NCBI GenBank assembly: GCA_965232815.1
Contig: OZ247427.1
Location: 248,001 to 312,000, forward strand
DNA: 64,000 bases
DNA from: Bin87 sp026710825
GTDB lineage: Bacteria > Chloroflexota > Dehalococcoidia > Lucifugimonadales > UBA3495
Direction: 5' to 3'
Below the pieces are notes generated by a model. It was not told where the DNA came from. It was given only the letters and a program-made list of their open reading frames with translations, and did no database searches. Position 1 is the first letter of the stretch. Each line of letters starts with the position of its first letter. This document shows, piece by piece, positions 24,931 to 32,577 of this stretch. The position numbers and the translations under genes are program-made.

Positions 24931-25752
24931 CTAGATTGCTGCCGGCGCTCCGGCGGCGGACCGCGTCGATGCGATGACCTCAGGGGCCACGCCTCCCTGG
25001 GTGAAGAACGCGATCTGCTCCCGGGTAAATTCACCGCCGGAGCTTTCCAATGTCAGGAGCAACGTATCAGTGCCGATGCTCAATTTGGATGGGGGTCTCT
25101 GCAAGACCGATTCGAGGTTCAAAGCCCCGCACAGATCTACTGCGGCCAGAATCGTGTCATACATCGCCGCCCGGGCAAAGTTGGTCTTGTCCAGGATCGC
25201 CATATTCAGGTTGGTGTGGGACAGGTTGGTGTCCGCGAAGTTGGTTTCGAAGAGCCGGGTCCGGTAAAAGGTGGCGTTGGAAAGGTTGGCGCTTTTCAGG
25301 TCGGCCCAACTGAGGTCAACTTCGGAAAAATCGGTGTAGTAGCAATAGGTCTCCCGGAGGATGGCCCAGCGCAGGTCGGCATTTCGCAAATTTACCTGGT
25401 TCAAGTCCGCCCGGAGCAGATTGGCTCCCTGCATATTGGCCCGAGTGAGGTTGCTCTCGCCCAGTTGCGCTCCCTGAAGGCTGGCGCCACGGAGGTCGGC
25501 GTCCTGAAAGTTGGTCCCGACCAGATTGCAGAAGTGCAGATCCGCGCCGCGCAGGTCGGCGCCCCGAAAATCCGTTCCGCTGAAATCCAGGTCCGACAGA
25601 TTCGCCCAGGTTAAATTTAGGCCCTGGAGTTGGGAGATTGTGTACGATTCACCGGAATCGTCGCGGGTGGTTCGCATCTCGTTCCAAGCGACCACATCCG
25701 AACACAGCAGATCCAGCCGACGCTGGCTCGTCATTTTACGAAAAAAATCCAT
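24931..25752 (-). CDS. Pentapeptide-repeat protein
   Basis: The 273-residue protein has about 25 tandem A(D/N)LXX units from residue 48 to about 200, for example DFRGADLRGADLHFCNL and ANMQGANLLRADLNQVNL. These fold as a right-handed quadrilateral beta-helix. The C-terminal 70 residues (EFTREQIAFFTQGGVAPEV) are non-repetitive; the repeats are cytoplasmic as there is no signal peptide. Some relatives mimic DNA and protect gyrase, but nothing here proves that. ATG 25752 has AGGAG seven bases upstream. It lies 57 bp before the gamma-glutamyltransferase start and may share its transcript. Confidence 0.88.
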   Translation of the reverse strand: MDFFRKMTSQRRLDLLCSDVVAWNEMRTTRDDSGESYTISQLQGLNLTWANLSDLDFSGTDFRGADLRGADLHFCNLVGTNFQDADLRGASLQGAQLGESNLTRANMQGANLLRADLNQVNLRNADLRWAILRETYCYYTDFSEVDLSWADLKSANLSNATFYRTRLFETNFADTNLSHTNLNMAILDKTNFARAAMYDTILAAVDLCGALNLESVLQRPPSKLSIGTDTLLLTLESSGGEFTREQIAFFTQGGVAPEVIASTRSAAGAPAAI

Positions 25753-25879
25753 GACCGCACTCCTGAACCGGTGCTTGCACAATCATGGTTATTCTACACT
25801 CCCTCATCGAAACCGCGCCGTGGCCCCGGGGGATGCAATTCGCTGAAAACCGGGCGGGTCGAAGTCAGTAAACGAAACA

Positions 25880-25900
25880 GGGGCGAAAAACTTCCGCCCC
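25880..25900. repeat. Degenerate GGGGCG palindrome
   Basis: GGGGCG (25880-25885) pairs with CGCCCC (25895-25900). It lies in the 223-bp gap between the HesB-like and pentapeptide genes and could terminate the HesB-like transcript. Nothing else was recognised in the gap. Confidence 0.4.
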
Positions 25901-25975
25901 CGCTTGAATTGCCTGGGAATCAAAATTCACGCCGCCAGCAAGTTGGCCTGGCCAACGTCTGAGCGGATTAGGTTC

Positions 25976-26356
25976 CTAGTGGCCGCCGCAACCACATCCG
26001 CCGCCACCACTGCCACAACCGCATCCGCCACCACCGCAGCCACATCCGCCACTGCCACATCCGCCGCCGCCAGCGTACATCGGGTTGTTGATCACGAACC
26101 CAACGCGTCCGCCGAACTCTTCCACGTAATCGATGGTCGCCTCTTCCAGGAACGGAGCGCTGTCGGAATCGAGCAGGAACTCAACGCCTTCCATGCGCAG
26201 CACGGTGTCGTCAGGCTGGTGCTCCTTTTCCATGGTGAGCATGTACTGCAGGCCTTGCCCGGCGGGCATTGCCACTACGCGGAGGGCAGATTCGATTTCG
26301 TTCTCGCCCTCCATAACTTCCCTAAGTTTCTCGATAGCCAGAGGGGTGACATTCAT
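25976..26356 (-). CDS. HesB/IscA-like protein with Gly/Cys-rich tail
   Basis: The 126-residue protein has a HesB/IscA-type fold at residues 1-92 (MNVTPLAIEKLREVM, then LQYMLTMEKE and VEFLLDSDSAPFLEEATIDYVE, ending GFVINNP). A-type carriers hold an iron-sulfur cluster with one internal Cys and a C-terminal Cys-x-Cys. Here the internal Cys position reads MPAGQGLQY with no Cys. The C-terminal 30 residues are almost only Gly and Cys with seven Cys from residue 100. It may be a cluster carrier with altered ligands or a metal-binding protein. GGAG precedes the ATG. Confidence 0.75.
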   Translation of the reverse strand: MNVTPLAIEKLREVMEGENEIESALRVVAMPAGQGLQYMLTMEKEHQPDDTVLRMEGVEFLLDSDSAPFLEEATIDYVEEFGGRVGFVINNPMYAGGGGCGSGGCGCGGGGCGCGSGGGGCGCGGH

Positions 26357-26465
26357 CGTAGTCGCTCCTGATGCGGTTGGACACCGGAACTGGTGCGTCC
26401 CGGCACTGGTACCCATAATAGCCAAAGCCTACCATGCAGCCGTCAAACCGTCAATTGAGAATGAC

Positions 26466-26494
26466 CGACCCGGGCCTTTTAGGGGCCCGGGTCG
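26466..26494 (-). terminator. Hairpin after the NMT1-like gene
   Basis: CGACCCGGGCC (26466-26476) and GGCCCGGGTCG (26484-26494) form an 11-bp stem with a seven-base loop, 38 bp beyond the stop of the binding-protein gene on the minus strand. Confidence 0.5.
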
Positions 26495-26531
26495 AAGCGA
26501 TAATCGGGATTCGTCGACTGCGCTGGATCGA

Positions 26532-27458
26532 TCAGTCGTCCGCAGCCGCAACTGCCGGCTCGGCCAGACGGTTGTCCACCAACTCGCCGCTGCAAGCCGC
26601 GCCGTCCAGCAGGCCCCAGCGGACCATCCAGTGGTAGGTGTCCTCGACAATCTCGTCGGTGTACGGCGTGTTGTACGAGTACCGGATGCGCGGGAGGTGG
26701 AAGTCTTCCGGAGTGATGCCGCCGTGCTGCGCCGCGACCGCGGCGAACCGCGGCTCGTCGATCAGATAGTGCAGGTACTTGCGTTTGTCGGCGTTGATCC
26801 GGTTGACAGCATTGACGATGGCGCGGTTGATGGCCGCGAACGTCTCCTCGTCCATGTTATCGCTGGCATTTTCGGCGCCGAGGTAATGACCCTCGCAGAC
26901 TGGGCGGCAGCCCAGTTTTTCCGCCAGTGTGATCCAGGGTTCCATGAGCGCGGCGGCTTCCACCTCGCCGTTCATCATGGCTTCAAAACGGAACTGGGGA
27001 GAGCCATGATGGACCAGTTTTATCTTCTCCTCCGGCAGGTAACCCGACAGGAGACGCAGCGCCACATAATGGGAGCCGGCGTGGAACTGGACCGCCACCG
27101 GTTTGTTTCCCAGAGTGCCCGGATAGTAGTGAGGAGAATCGGGGCGAACCAGGATGGCCTGGCTGGCGACCGCGGAACGGAGGGCGATAATGCGCGCGCC
27201 CTGGTTGCTTTCATAGGCCCGACGGACCTGACCTTCTTCTCAAGCGCGGTAGATGGCGACCTGCGCCTCCTCGAAAGCCACGTGCCCCAGGATCGGGTTG
27301 ACCTCATCGGGGTTTTCCGTGGGCGCAACTCGTCCGCTGTTGAGGGCTCGAACGAATTCCATGTCGATGCCCTCGGCCTCGAACAGTCCCTCGTCTTTCG
27401 CGACCAGCCAGGGCAGGCTGAAAACCACGCCGCTGATCTCGCTGACTACTTTTTTCAT
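26532..27458 (-). CDS. NMT1/THI5-like substrate-binding protein with one in-frame UGA
   Basis: A single frame of 309 codons encodes a family of ABC-type solute-binding proteins (NMT1/THI5, SsuA-like). It is intact from ATG 27458 (GGAG upstream) to the stop at 26532 except for one TGA at 27240-27242, codon 73. Before it the chain reads FEEAQVAIYRA, after it EEGQVRRAYESNQGARI, and both sides match the family. Landmarks after the UGA are FHAGSHYVALRLL and AALMEPWITLAEKLG. No lipoprotein or Sec signal is evident. Either this is a recent nonsense mutation or the UGA is read as selenocysteine; a UGSC selenoprotein gene 10 kb away makes the second reading worth testing. From memory, relatives often have Cys at this point. 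Confidence 0.7.
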
Positions 27459-27643
27459 TGTTGCCGACTCCGTTGGATGAATTCGGATATTGGGGCGAGT
27501 GTAGCAAACGGCAAGCCCGCCGTCCATTGACCGTTCTGGTGTTTCGGTCGGCGGCGGCGTAGAGCGCTACGCCATCGGCCAGCGGTGACGTCGCCGTTGC
27601 CGTCAATGGCCAGCCGGTATCAAACGGAGGGGTCGCCTACTGC

Positions 27644-28072
27644 CTATCCTCTCGCAATTATTGCGTCGTTGATGGCCCGGTCCACTCGCCTGGCGAAATC
27701 TTCATCTCTGGTGCTGACGATGTTCATGTCGCCCGTGTTCGTTCCGACAAGCACATGGTAAAGCTGGTACCCGGGATGGATGAATACAAATGCAGCAACC
27801 AGACCAATAACCGCCACGACCGCTCCCACTATCAATCCTGCCATACCACCAATCACGAATCCCACCACTATTCCAATCAGCGCGCTGGCAGCCCATGCAC
27901 AGTACATCAGGAATTGTATCCCTTGATTGGTCTCATCGGTGTACCGAAGTCGGCACGATGTTATGCTCGCCATTGCGTAGGTATCGCCATCTGACACCAA
28001 TCGCGTCTGCGATATGACCAAGCCGCCCTCAGCTAGCATCACATTGTCCGGTCCTGCTCCGCGATTTTCCAT
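27644..28072 (-). CDS. DUF6232-like membrane protein
   Basis: The 142-residue protein has an N-terminal beta-rich domain (GGLVISQTRLVSDGDTYAMASITSCRL), two adjacent hydrophobic segments (about residues 53-72 and 76-98) and a C-terminal domain ending in RRVDRAINDAIIARG. This is the layout of DUF6232. Function is unknown; the family is a small inner-membrane protein with a cytoplasmic PH-like half. GGAG precedes the ATG. Confidence 0.75.
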   Translation of the reverse strand: MENRGAGPDNVMLAEGGLVISQTRLVSDGDTYAMASITSCRLRYTDETNQGIQFLMYCAWAASALIGIVVGFVIGGMAGLIVGAVVAVIGLVAAFVFIHPGYQLYHVLVGTNTGDMNIVSTRDEDFARRVDRAINDAIIARG

Positions 28073-28516
28073 AGTGCTTACTCCTTAAATGCATACGTTA
28101 TCAATACATGCCACCGTTTTCGATGATATTCAGCCGGTTTACGCCGGCGTTCGATGGCTGCGGTCATTTTAAGCACTTTTATGATCAATTTCAATTGAAT
28201 TTTCTAATCGATAGGCGGCTCTCGAAATCAATATTTGATGGGGCAGCTCTCAATCACCCGGTGCGCGCCAAGAAAATGAGAGCCGACGTTCGGTTCCTGT
28301 GCGGCGGTCGGAACCCGGAATCGCCGCGCGTGGGCAGGCAACTGAGGGATGCAAATGCGCTGAGGGGTCCGACGGGCTCATCGTTCGACGGGCTCGGGAT
28401 CAGCGGGGGAGCGGGCGAATCTGGGTCAGGGCTGCCCCACCCTGTGCATGGGTGTAACGCCGATAGGGGCAGGTTTGAAACCTGCCCCTATATTCACAGC
28501 GTGGCGTGGAGGGCGC
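28073..28516. other. 444-bp intergenic gap
   Basis: This gap is upstream of the DUF6232-like gene and downstream of the channel gene. The segment 28150-28235 is clearly AT-richer than its surroundings. A perfect palindrome lies at 28464-28490. I see no convincing coding sequence. Confidence 0.5.
28464..28490. repeat. Dispersed palindrome (GGGGCAGGTTT type)
   Basis: TAGGGGCAGGTTT (28464-28476) and AAACCTGCCCCTA (28478-28490) are perfectly complementary around one G. It lies 26 bp beyond the stop of the channel gene on the minus strand. Confidence 0.85.
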
Positions 28517-29380
28517 TTATGCCATCGGCCAACGCGACCGGCGGCGCTGCCGCGCATACATCACCCGGCACGTGCTCAGCTCAATCTGGCCGGCGATGGT
28601 CCTGGCATGCTGGTACGCCTCCATGAAGTTGGAGGTCAGGATGCCGGCCGGCAGCGCGAAGAGACCGATGCCCAGCAGTGCGATGAATCCGGCGATCACC
28701 CTCCCCGCCAGGGTTCCCGGCACCACCTCCAGCGAAGGCAGCGTGGTGAGGATCACCACCGAGGCCCAGAGCGACTCTCCAATGCTGCCGAACTGTTCGT
28801 GGTTGCCGCCGGGCAGGTTGGTTTCCGCAGCGTGCATCAGGTAGCCGGCGGCCAGCCAGAACACGCCCAATGTGACCAGGACGCTGACCAACTGGGTTGA
28901 CGAACGGAGCATCACGCGTCCCATGAGGCGCATGGCCGGGAACCGCCGGCCGGTCATGATCAGGCGGGAAATCAGGCGGAAGATCGGCAGGATTTCGACC
29001 TCCCCAATGATGATCATGACCACCAGGGTCGGCCAGATCGCTATGAAATCTATGATGGCCGCCGGGTTGGTGGTGGCGTACTTGAGCCTGGCGCGCCAAC
29101 CGCCCTGCCGGTAATCCCGGTGCCATACCATGCACCACAACCGGATGAGGTACTCGGCAGCGAACACGCTGATGAAGACGAACTCCAGCTTGGTGTTGCC
29201 GATGGCCAGGTTGACCGCGCTGATCAACACCAGGCCGAATATGGTGAAGTCCACCACCCGGGCCGGCCCGCCATTGTCCGCCTCCAGCACATGGAACACC
29301 GCGTGCTGGAGGCGGACGTACGCGTTTCGGTCGGGCAACCGGCATTGCAGCAGGTTGATGCTGACGGGAATCACCGCCAT
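28517..29380 (-). CDS. Voltage-gated-type ion transporter with degenerate selectivity filter
   Basis: The 287-residue membrane protein has the six-helix plan of the PF00520 ion-transport family: S1 near VVDFTIFGLVLISAVNLAIG, S2 near FVFISVFAAEYLIRL, S3 near AAIIDFIAIWPTLVVMI, an S4-like ILPIFRLISRLIMTGRRFPAMRL, a pore helix and S6. The pore loop reads ASVVILTTLPSLEVVPGT where K+ channels have TTVGYGDxYP, so the Gly-Tyr-Gly filter is absent. S4 has few regularly spaced Arg. Selectivity is therefore unknown. The start is uncertain: ATG 29380 lacks a clear ribosome site, and an alternative at 29440 overlaps the SDR gene. Confidence 0.78.
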   Translation of the reverse strand: MAVIPVSINLLQCRLPDRNAYVRLQHAVFHVLEADNGGPARVVDFTIFGLVLISAVNLAIGNTKLEFVFISVFAAEYLIRLWCMVWHRDYRQGGWRARLKYATTNPAAIIDFIAIWPTLVVMIIIGEVEILPIFRLISRLIMTGRRFPAMRLMGRVMLRSSTQLVSVLVTLGVFWLAAGYLMHAAETNLPGGNHEQFGSIGESLWASVVILTTLPSLEVVPGTLAGRVIAGFIALLGIGLFALPAGILTSNFMEAYQHARTIAGQIELSTCRVMYARQRRRSRWPMA

Positions 29381-29420
29381 GGTTGGTTCGAGTTGGAACG
29401 GTTTGCGAAGCCGGCAAAGA

Positions 29421-30167
29421 TTACATGGCGGTGCGGCCACCGTCGATAACCAGTTCGCTGCCGGTCATGAATGACGCCTCGTCCGAAGCCAGGAACAGAA
29501 CGCCGTAGGCGATGTCCTCGGCCTGTCCGAGCCGGCCGATGGGAGTGCGGTTGAGTCGATCCTCGCGACCGCCGGCGGCCAGCAGATCGGCGGTCATGTC
29601 GGTCTCAATGGTGCCTGGGTGCACGCTGTTGCAGCGAATGCCGTCGACAGCGTGTTGGATGGCGGTCGACTTGGTGAACAACCGGACCGCGCCCTTGGAG
29701 GCGGTGTATGCCGAGGAGATATGGTTGCCAACGAGTCCGGCGACGCTGGAGATGTTGACGATGGAGCCGCCGCCGTTGCGCCGCAACTCGGGGATGGCGG
29801 CCTTGGTGCCCAGGAAAACGCCCTTGGCATTGACGCTCATGGTGACGTCCCAGTTCTCGTTGGTCGTGTTCTCAACCCTTTCGGGCATATATACGCCCGC
29901 GTTGTTCACCAGGATGTCCAGCTTACCGAAACGCTGCACGGCGGCGGCAACGGCATCTTTCCAAGCCTGCTCGTCCGTCACGTCCAGATGTACGTACAGG
30001 CATTCGCCGCCCAGTTCGTTGATTTCGGCTTCCACCTGCCGGCCCAGTTCGTCCCGGAGGTCGCCGATGACCACCTTGCAGCCCTCACGAGCGAACATCC
30101 TGGCTTCCGTGGCGCCCATACCGCGAGCGCCGCCGCTGATCAGTGCCACCTTATTTTCCAGACGCAT
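29421..30167 (-). CDS. SDR-family oxidoreductase 1 (FabG-like)
   Basis: The 248-residue classical short-chain dehydrogenase has SGGARGMGATEA near residues 11-22 for NAD(P), NNAG near 88, catalytic Ser in NISSVAG and YTASK. The end (FMTGSELVIDGG) is typical. It probably oxidises or reduces a hydroxyl or keto group on a small metabolite. It is one of three close SDR paralogues in the window (also 31519 and 40793). GAGGTG precedes the ATG. The channel gene follows and may be coupled to it. Confidence 0.9.
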   Translation of the reverse strand: MRLENKVALISGGARGMGATEARMFAREGCKVVIGDLRDELGRQVEAEINELGGECLYVHLDVTDEQAWKDAVAAAVQRFGKLDILVNNAGVYMPERVENTTNENWDVTMSVNAKGVFLGTKAAIPELRRNGGGSIVNISSVAGLVGNHISSAYTASKGAVRLFTKSTAIQHAVDGIRCNSVHPGTIETDMTADLLAAGGREDRLNRTPIGRLGQAEDIAYGVLFLASDEASFMTGSELVIDGGRTAM

Positions 30168-30277
30168 TTGCTAAACACCTCACTGGCGGTTGTCAATCGG
30201 AATCATGGCGGTTGCGCCCTGGCGAGTGATACGCAACCAGTCTTTATGACAGATAAATGTGCCAAGTCGCCCGAATA

Positions 30278-30862
30278 TTATAAGCGACGTTTGGGCCGCA
30301 CGCCCAAGATTGCGGCGCCAACGAGCAGAACCAACGCCGCGAAATCCGCTCCGTGGCTACCCGGACTCGCGGGTGCACCACAGGCTCCACCTGAGACTTC
30401 TTCCCTGACCACAAAACCGGTCGAGGGCGGCATACCCGATCCCAGAGCCATCAGATCATCCTCTGCATCGTGGATCGACGCGGTGCGTTCGCAGATTCCG
30501 GTTCGCCCGCCCCGAACAAACACCAGGTAATCGCGCCCCTCCTCGAACACGAAGCCACACGACGCTTCGGTGCGCACGGTCTCAATTGCCACCTCGGCTG
30601 GCACTTCGCCTTTCCATACCTCATCCACGTCGAATCGAACCATCACCGGATCGGCGCTGGTCCATCCAATCGGGCTGCCGCCTACGGCCACATCGATAGC
30701 GGTGCCCTTGAACACCAAACCGGCCCGGTCAAAGGCCTCCGTAAACGTATGGCTCGCACACGAGCACGCCGCCGCCGGCGCCGCACCGAGATGCAACGGA
30801 AACGCAGCGGTGCTCATCAGGACCAGCAGGAACGTTGAACAGATCAGTATTTTTCGCATCAT
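30278..30862 (-). CDS. Secreted TIMP/netrin-like Cys-rich protein 1
   Basis: The 194-residue protein has a signal peptide (residues 1-32, ending AAPAAA) followed directly by CSCASHTFTEAFDRAGLVFKG, the start typical of TIMP/netrin-like OB-fold domains. Four more Cys lie in the domain. The C-terminus has GGACGAPAS, a DFAALVLLVGAAILG hydrophobic helix and a basic RPKRRL end, which looks like a membrane-sorting tail. A GGAGGGAGAG ribosome site precedes the ATG. It is three bases after the related gene upstream, so they form an operon. Function is unknown; bacterial members are secreted proteins of unclear role. Confidence 0.75.
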   Translation of the reverse strand: MMRKILICSTFLLVLMSTAAFPLHLGAAPAAACSCASHTFTEAFDRAGLVFKGTAIDVAVGGSPIGWTSADPVMVRFDVDEVWKGEVPAEVAIETVRTEASCGFVFEEGRDYLVFVRGGRTGICERTASIHDAEDDLMALGSGMPPSTGFVVREEVSGGACGAPASPGSHGADFAALVLLVGAAILGVRPKRRL

Positions 30863-30865
30863 CAG

Positions 30866-31486
30866 CTATCTCTCCCTCCGGCCTGCCAGGAGCCGCGCCA
30901 TGCCGGTCAACAACGCCAGGTGGGCGAAATCCGTCGGGCCGCGGGCAGCGTTTTCGGTACTGCCGCAACTGCCTCCATCGCGCTGATCTCTCGCGGCCGG
31001 CTCGACCACGGGCGCTGGGGTTGGTGGGACCGACGTCCTGGACTCTGTCCGCTCGCCCGAACCCAGCGCGGCGAAATCTCGCGCAGCGAGCCACACGGGG
31101 CGAGTTCGCATACATGATCCGGTGTAGCCATTGTAGGCGTACACAACATACCAGTGGCCAACTGAGAATTCATACCCGCAGGAAATTCCGGAACGCTCCG
31201 TTTCAACCGTCATGGTCTCACTCAGGGGGCCTTTCCATACGCGTGAAACGCTGAATTCGACCAGTACCGGGTCAGACGTAGAGATTTTCTCCGGATGGCG
31301 TTGGACGATCGTCATCTCGGCAACTCTCCCGAAAAACACCGCGTCGGCCTTCCTGAGCGCATTCTTTGGTGAGTCGGACCCAGCGCACGAGCAGGCATGG
31401 ACCGGTTCAGTAAGGGCGAGCGACACCAGGGTGACCAGGATGACCGCACCCACGATAGATCCGACGGTGGCAGGCGTTGATCTCAC
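30866..31486 (-). CDS. Secreted TIMP/netrin-like Cys-rich protein 2
   Basis: The 206-residue paralogue of the next gene has a signal segment (about 1-31), then CSCAGSDSPKNALRKADAVFFG, a VEFSVSRVWKGPLSETMTVET strand pair and SGISCGYEF. After a Pro/Thr spacer it ends with GGSCGSTEN, a DFAHLALLTGMARLL helix and GRRER. The two proteins thus share domain, Cys pattern and tail, a tandem duplication. The start is GTG 31486 with GGAG ten bases upstream. The gene follows an SDR gene by 32 bp. Confidence 0.72.
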   Translation of the reverse strand: MRSTPATVGSIVGAVILVTLVSLALTEPVHACSCAGSDSPKNALRKADAVFFGRVAEMTIVQRHPEKISTSDPVLVEFSVSRVWKGPLSETMTVETERSGISCGYEFSVGHWYVVYAYNGYTGSCMRTRPVWLAARDFAALGSGERTESRTSVPPTPAPVVEPAARDQRDGGSCGSTENAARGPTDFAHLALLTGMARLLAGRRER

Positions 31487-31518
31487 CGTGGCGGCACTCC
31501 GGGAATGGGCACCGACGG

Positions 31519-32271
31519 CTATTGGGCGAACAGACCGCCGTCAATCACCAGCTCGCTACCGGTCATGAACGATGACTCGTCGGACGCGAGGAACAGCACG
31601 CCAAACGCCACGTCCTCTGCCTGGCCGACGCGTCCGATGGGGGTGCGGTCCAGCGACGCCTGCCGCGCCGCGTCGTCGCGGAGCAACGTGGGGGTAGTCA
31701 TGGGGGTCTCGATGATGCCCGGGTGCACGGAGTTGCATCGGATGCCCTCGGCGGCGTACTGGATGGCGGTGGACTTGGTGAACAGGCGGACGGCTCCCTT
31801 GGTAGCGCCGTAGGCGGGGGCGCGCCAACTGCCGATGAGTCCGGCGACGCTGGAGATGTTGATGATGGAGCCGCCGCCGGCCTTCCGCATTTCGGGGATA
31901 GCGGCCTTGGTGCCGAGGAACACGCCCTTGGCGTTGATGTCGAAGATGTTGTCCCAAAGCTCCTCGGTGGTGTCCTCGATACCGACCTGCCGGTAGATGC
32001 CGGCGTTGTTGACCAGGATATCCAGCTTGCCGAACCGCTCGACCGCGGTGTTGACGGCAGCGCTCCATTCGTCCTCGCTGGTCACGTCCAGGCGGACGAA
32101 GACGCACTCGCCACCGGTCTCGTTTATCTCGGCCTCAAGCTGGCGGCCTTCGTCCTCCAGCACGTCGGCGATGACGACCTTGCAGCCCTCGCTGGCGAAG
32201 ATGCGGGCTTCGGCGGCGCCCTGGCCTCGGGATCCGCCGCTGATCAGGGCAACCTTGTTTTCCAGACGCAT
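31519..32271 (-). CDS. SDR-family oxidoreductase 2 (FabG-like)
   Basis: The 250-residue classical SDR has SGGSRGQGAAEA for the dinucleotide, LDILVNNAG, catalytic Ser in NISSVAG and YGATK where the first paralogue has YTASK. It is very close in sequence to the SDR at 29421, including the MRLENKVALISGG start and the FMTGSELVIDGG end. The two copies flank the TIMP-like pair. The substrate is unknown. GAGG precedes the ATG and the gene is divergent from the first MFS gene. Confidence 0.9.
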   Translation of the reverse strand: MRLENKVALISGGSRGQGAAEARIFASEGCKVVIADVLEDEGRQLEAEINETGGECVFVRLDVTSEDEWSAAVNTAVERFGKLDILVNNAGIYRQVGIEDTTEELWDNIFDINAKGVFLGTKAAIPEMRKAGGGSIINISSVAGLIGSWRAPAYGATKGAVRLFTKSTAIQYAAEGIRCNSVHPGIIETPMTTPTLLRDDAARQASLDRTPIGRVGQAEDVAFGVLFLASDESSFMTGSELVIDGGLFAQ

Positions 32272-32424
32272 AACTCATACCTCGCATTCAGCGCAACATC
32301 CCCGGAGGACGTTGGCGCGGGAAACCTGAACCAATCGGTGGGCACGATTGTAGCCCAGCGCTTTGGGCAGTCAAGCGCGCTGCTCCCGCGTTACTGCGGA
32401 ATCAGGCCACGCTCCGCGCGCTGC

Positions 32425-32472
32425 GGTGGGCAGAAACCGCAACTGGGCTATACTAATGTGCCCACAGTATTA
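32425..32472 (+). promoter_or_regulatory. Conserved promoter block of MFS gene 1
   Basis: GGTGGGCA, 11 variable bases, TGGGCTATACT (-10 box TATACT at 32449-32454), 10 variable bases and CAGTATTA recur with identical spacing before the second MFS gene at 34020-34067. Conservation of short blocks and exact spacing in otherwise diverged DNA suggests a functional promoter/operator. It lies in the 306-bp gap between the divergent SDR and MFS genes. Confidence 0.6.
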
Positions 32473-32577
32473 CCAAGCAGCGATTTCCGGGCCCACCTGA
32501 CCCGCCCTCCTTGATGACGGGAAAACCGTTCCGGGGAAAACATCGAAACTCAGACGGCGCGAGTCCAGCAGCGAGAG

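Noticed and set aside
27240..27260. Confident SECIS element after the UGA of the NMT1-like gene
   Set aside because: The AGGUC/GGCCU stem is only five pairs with one G-U and lies about 6-25 nt after the UGA, closer than usual bacterial SECIS loops. It is noted but not annotated as a feature.
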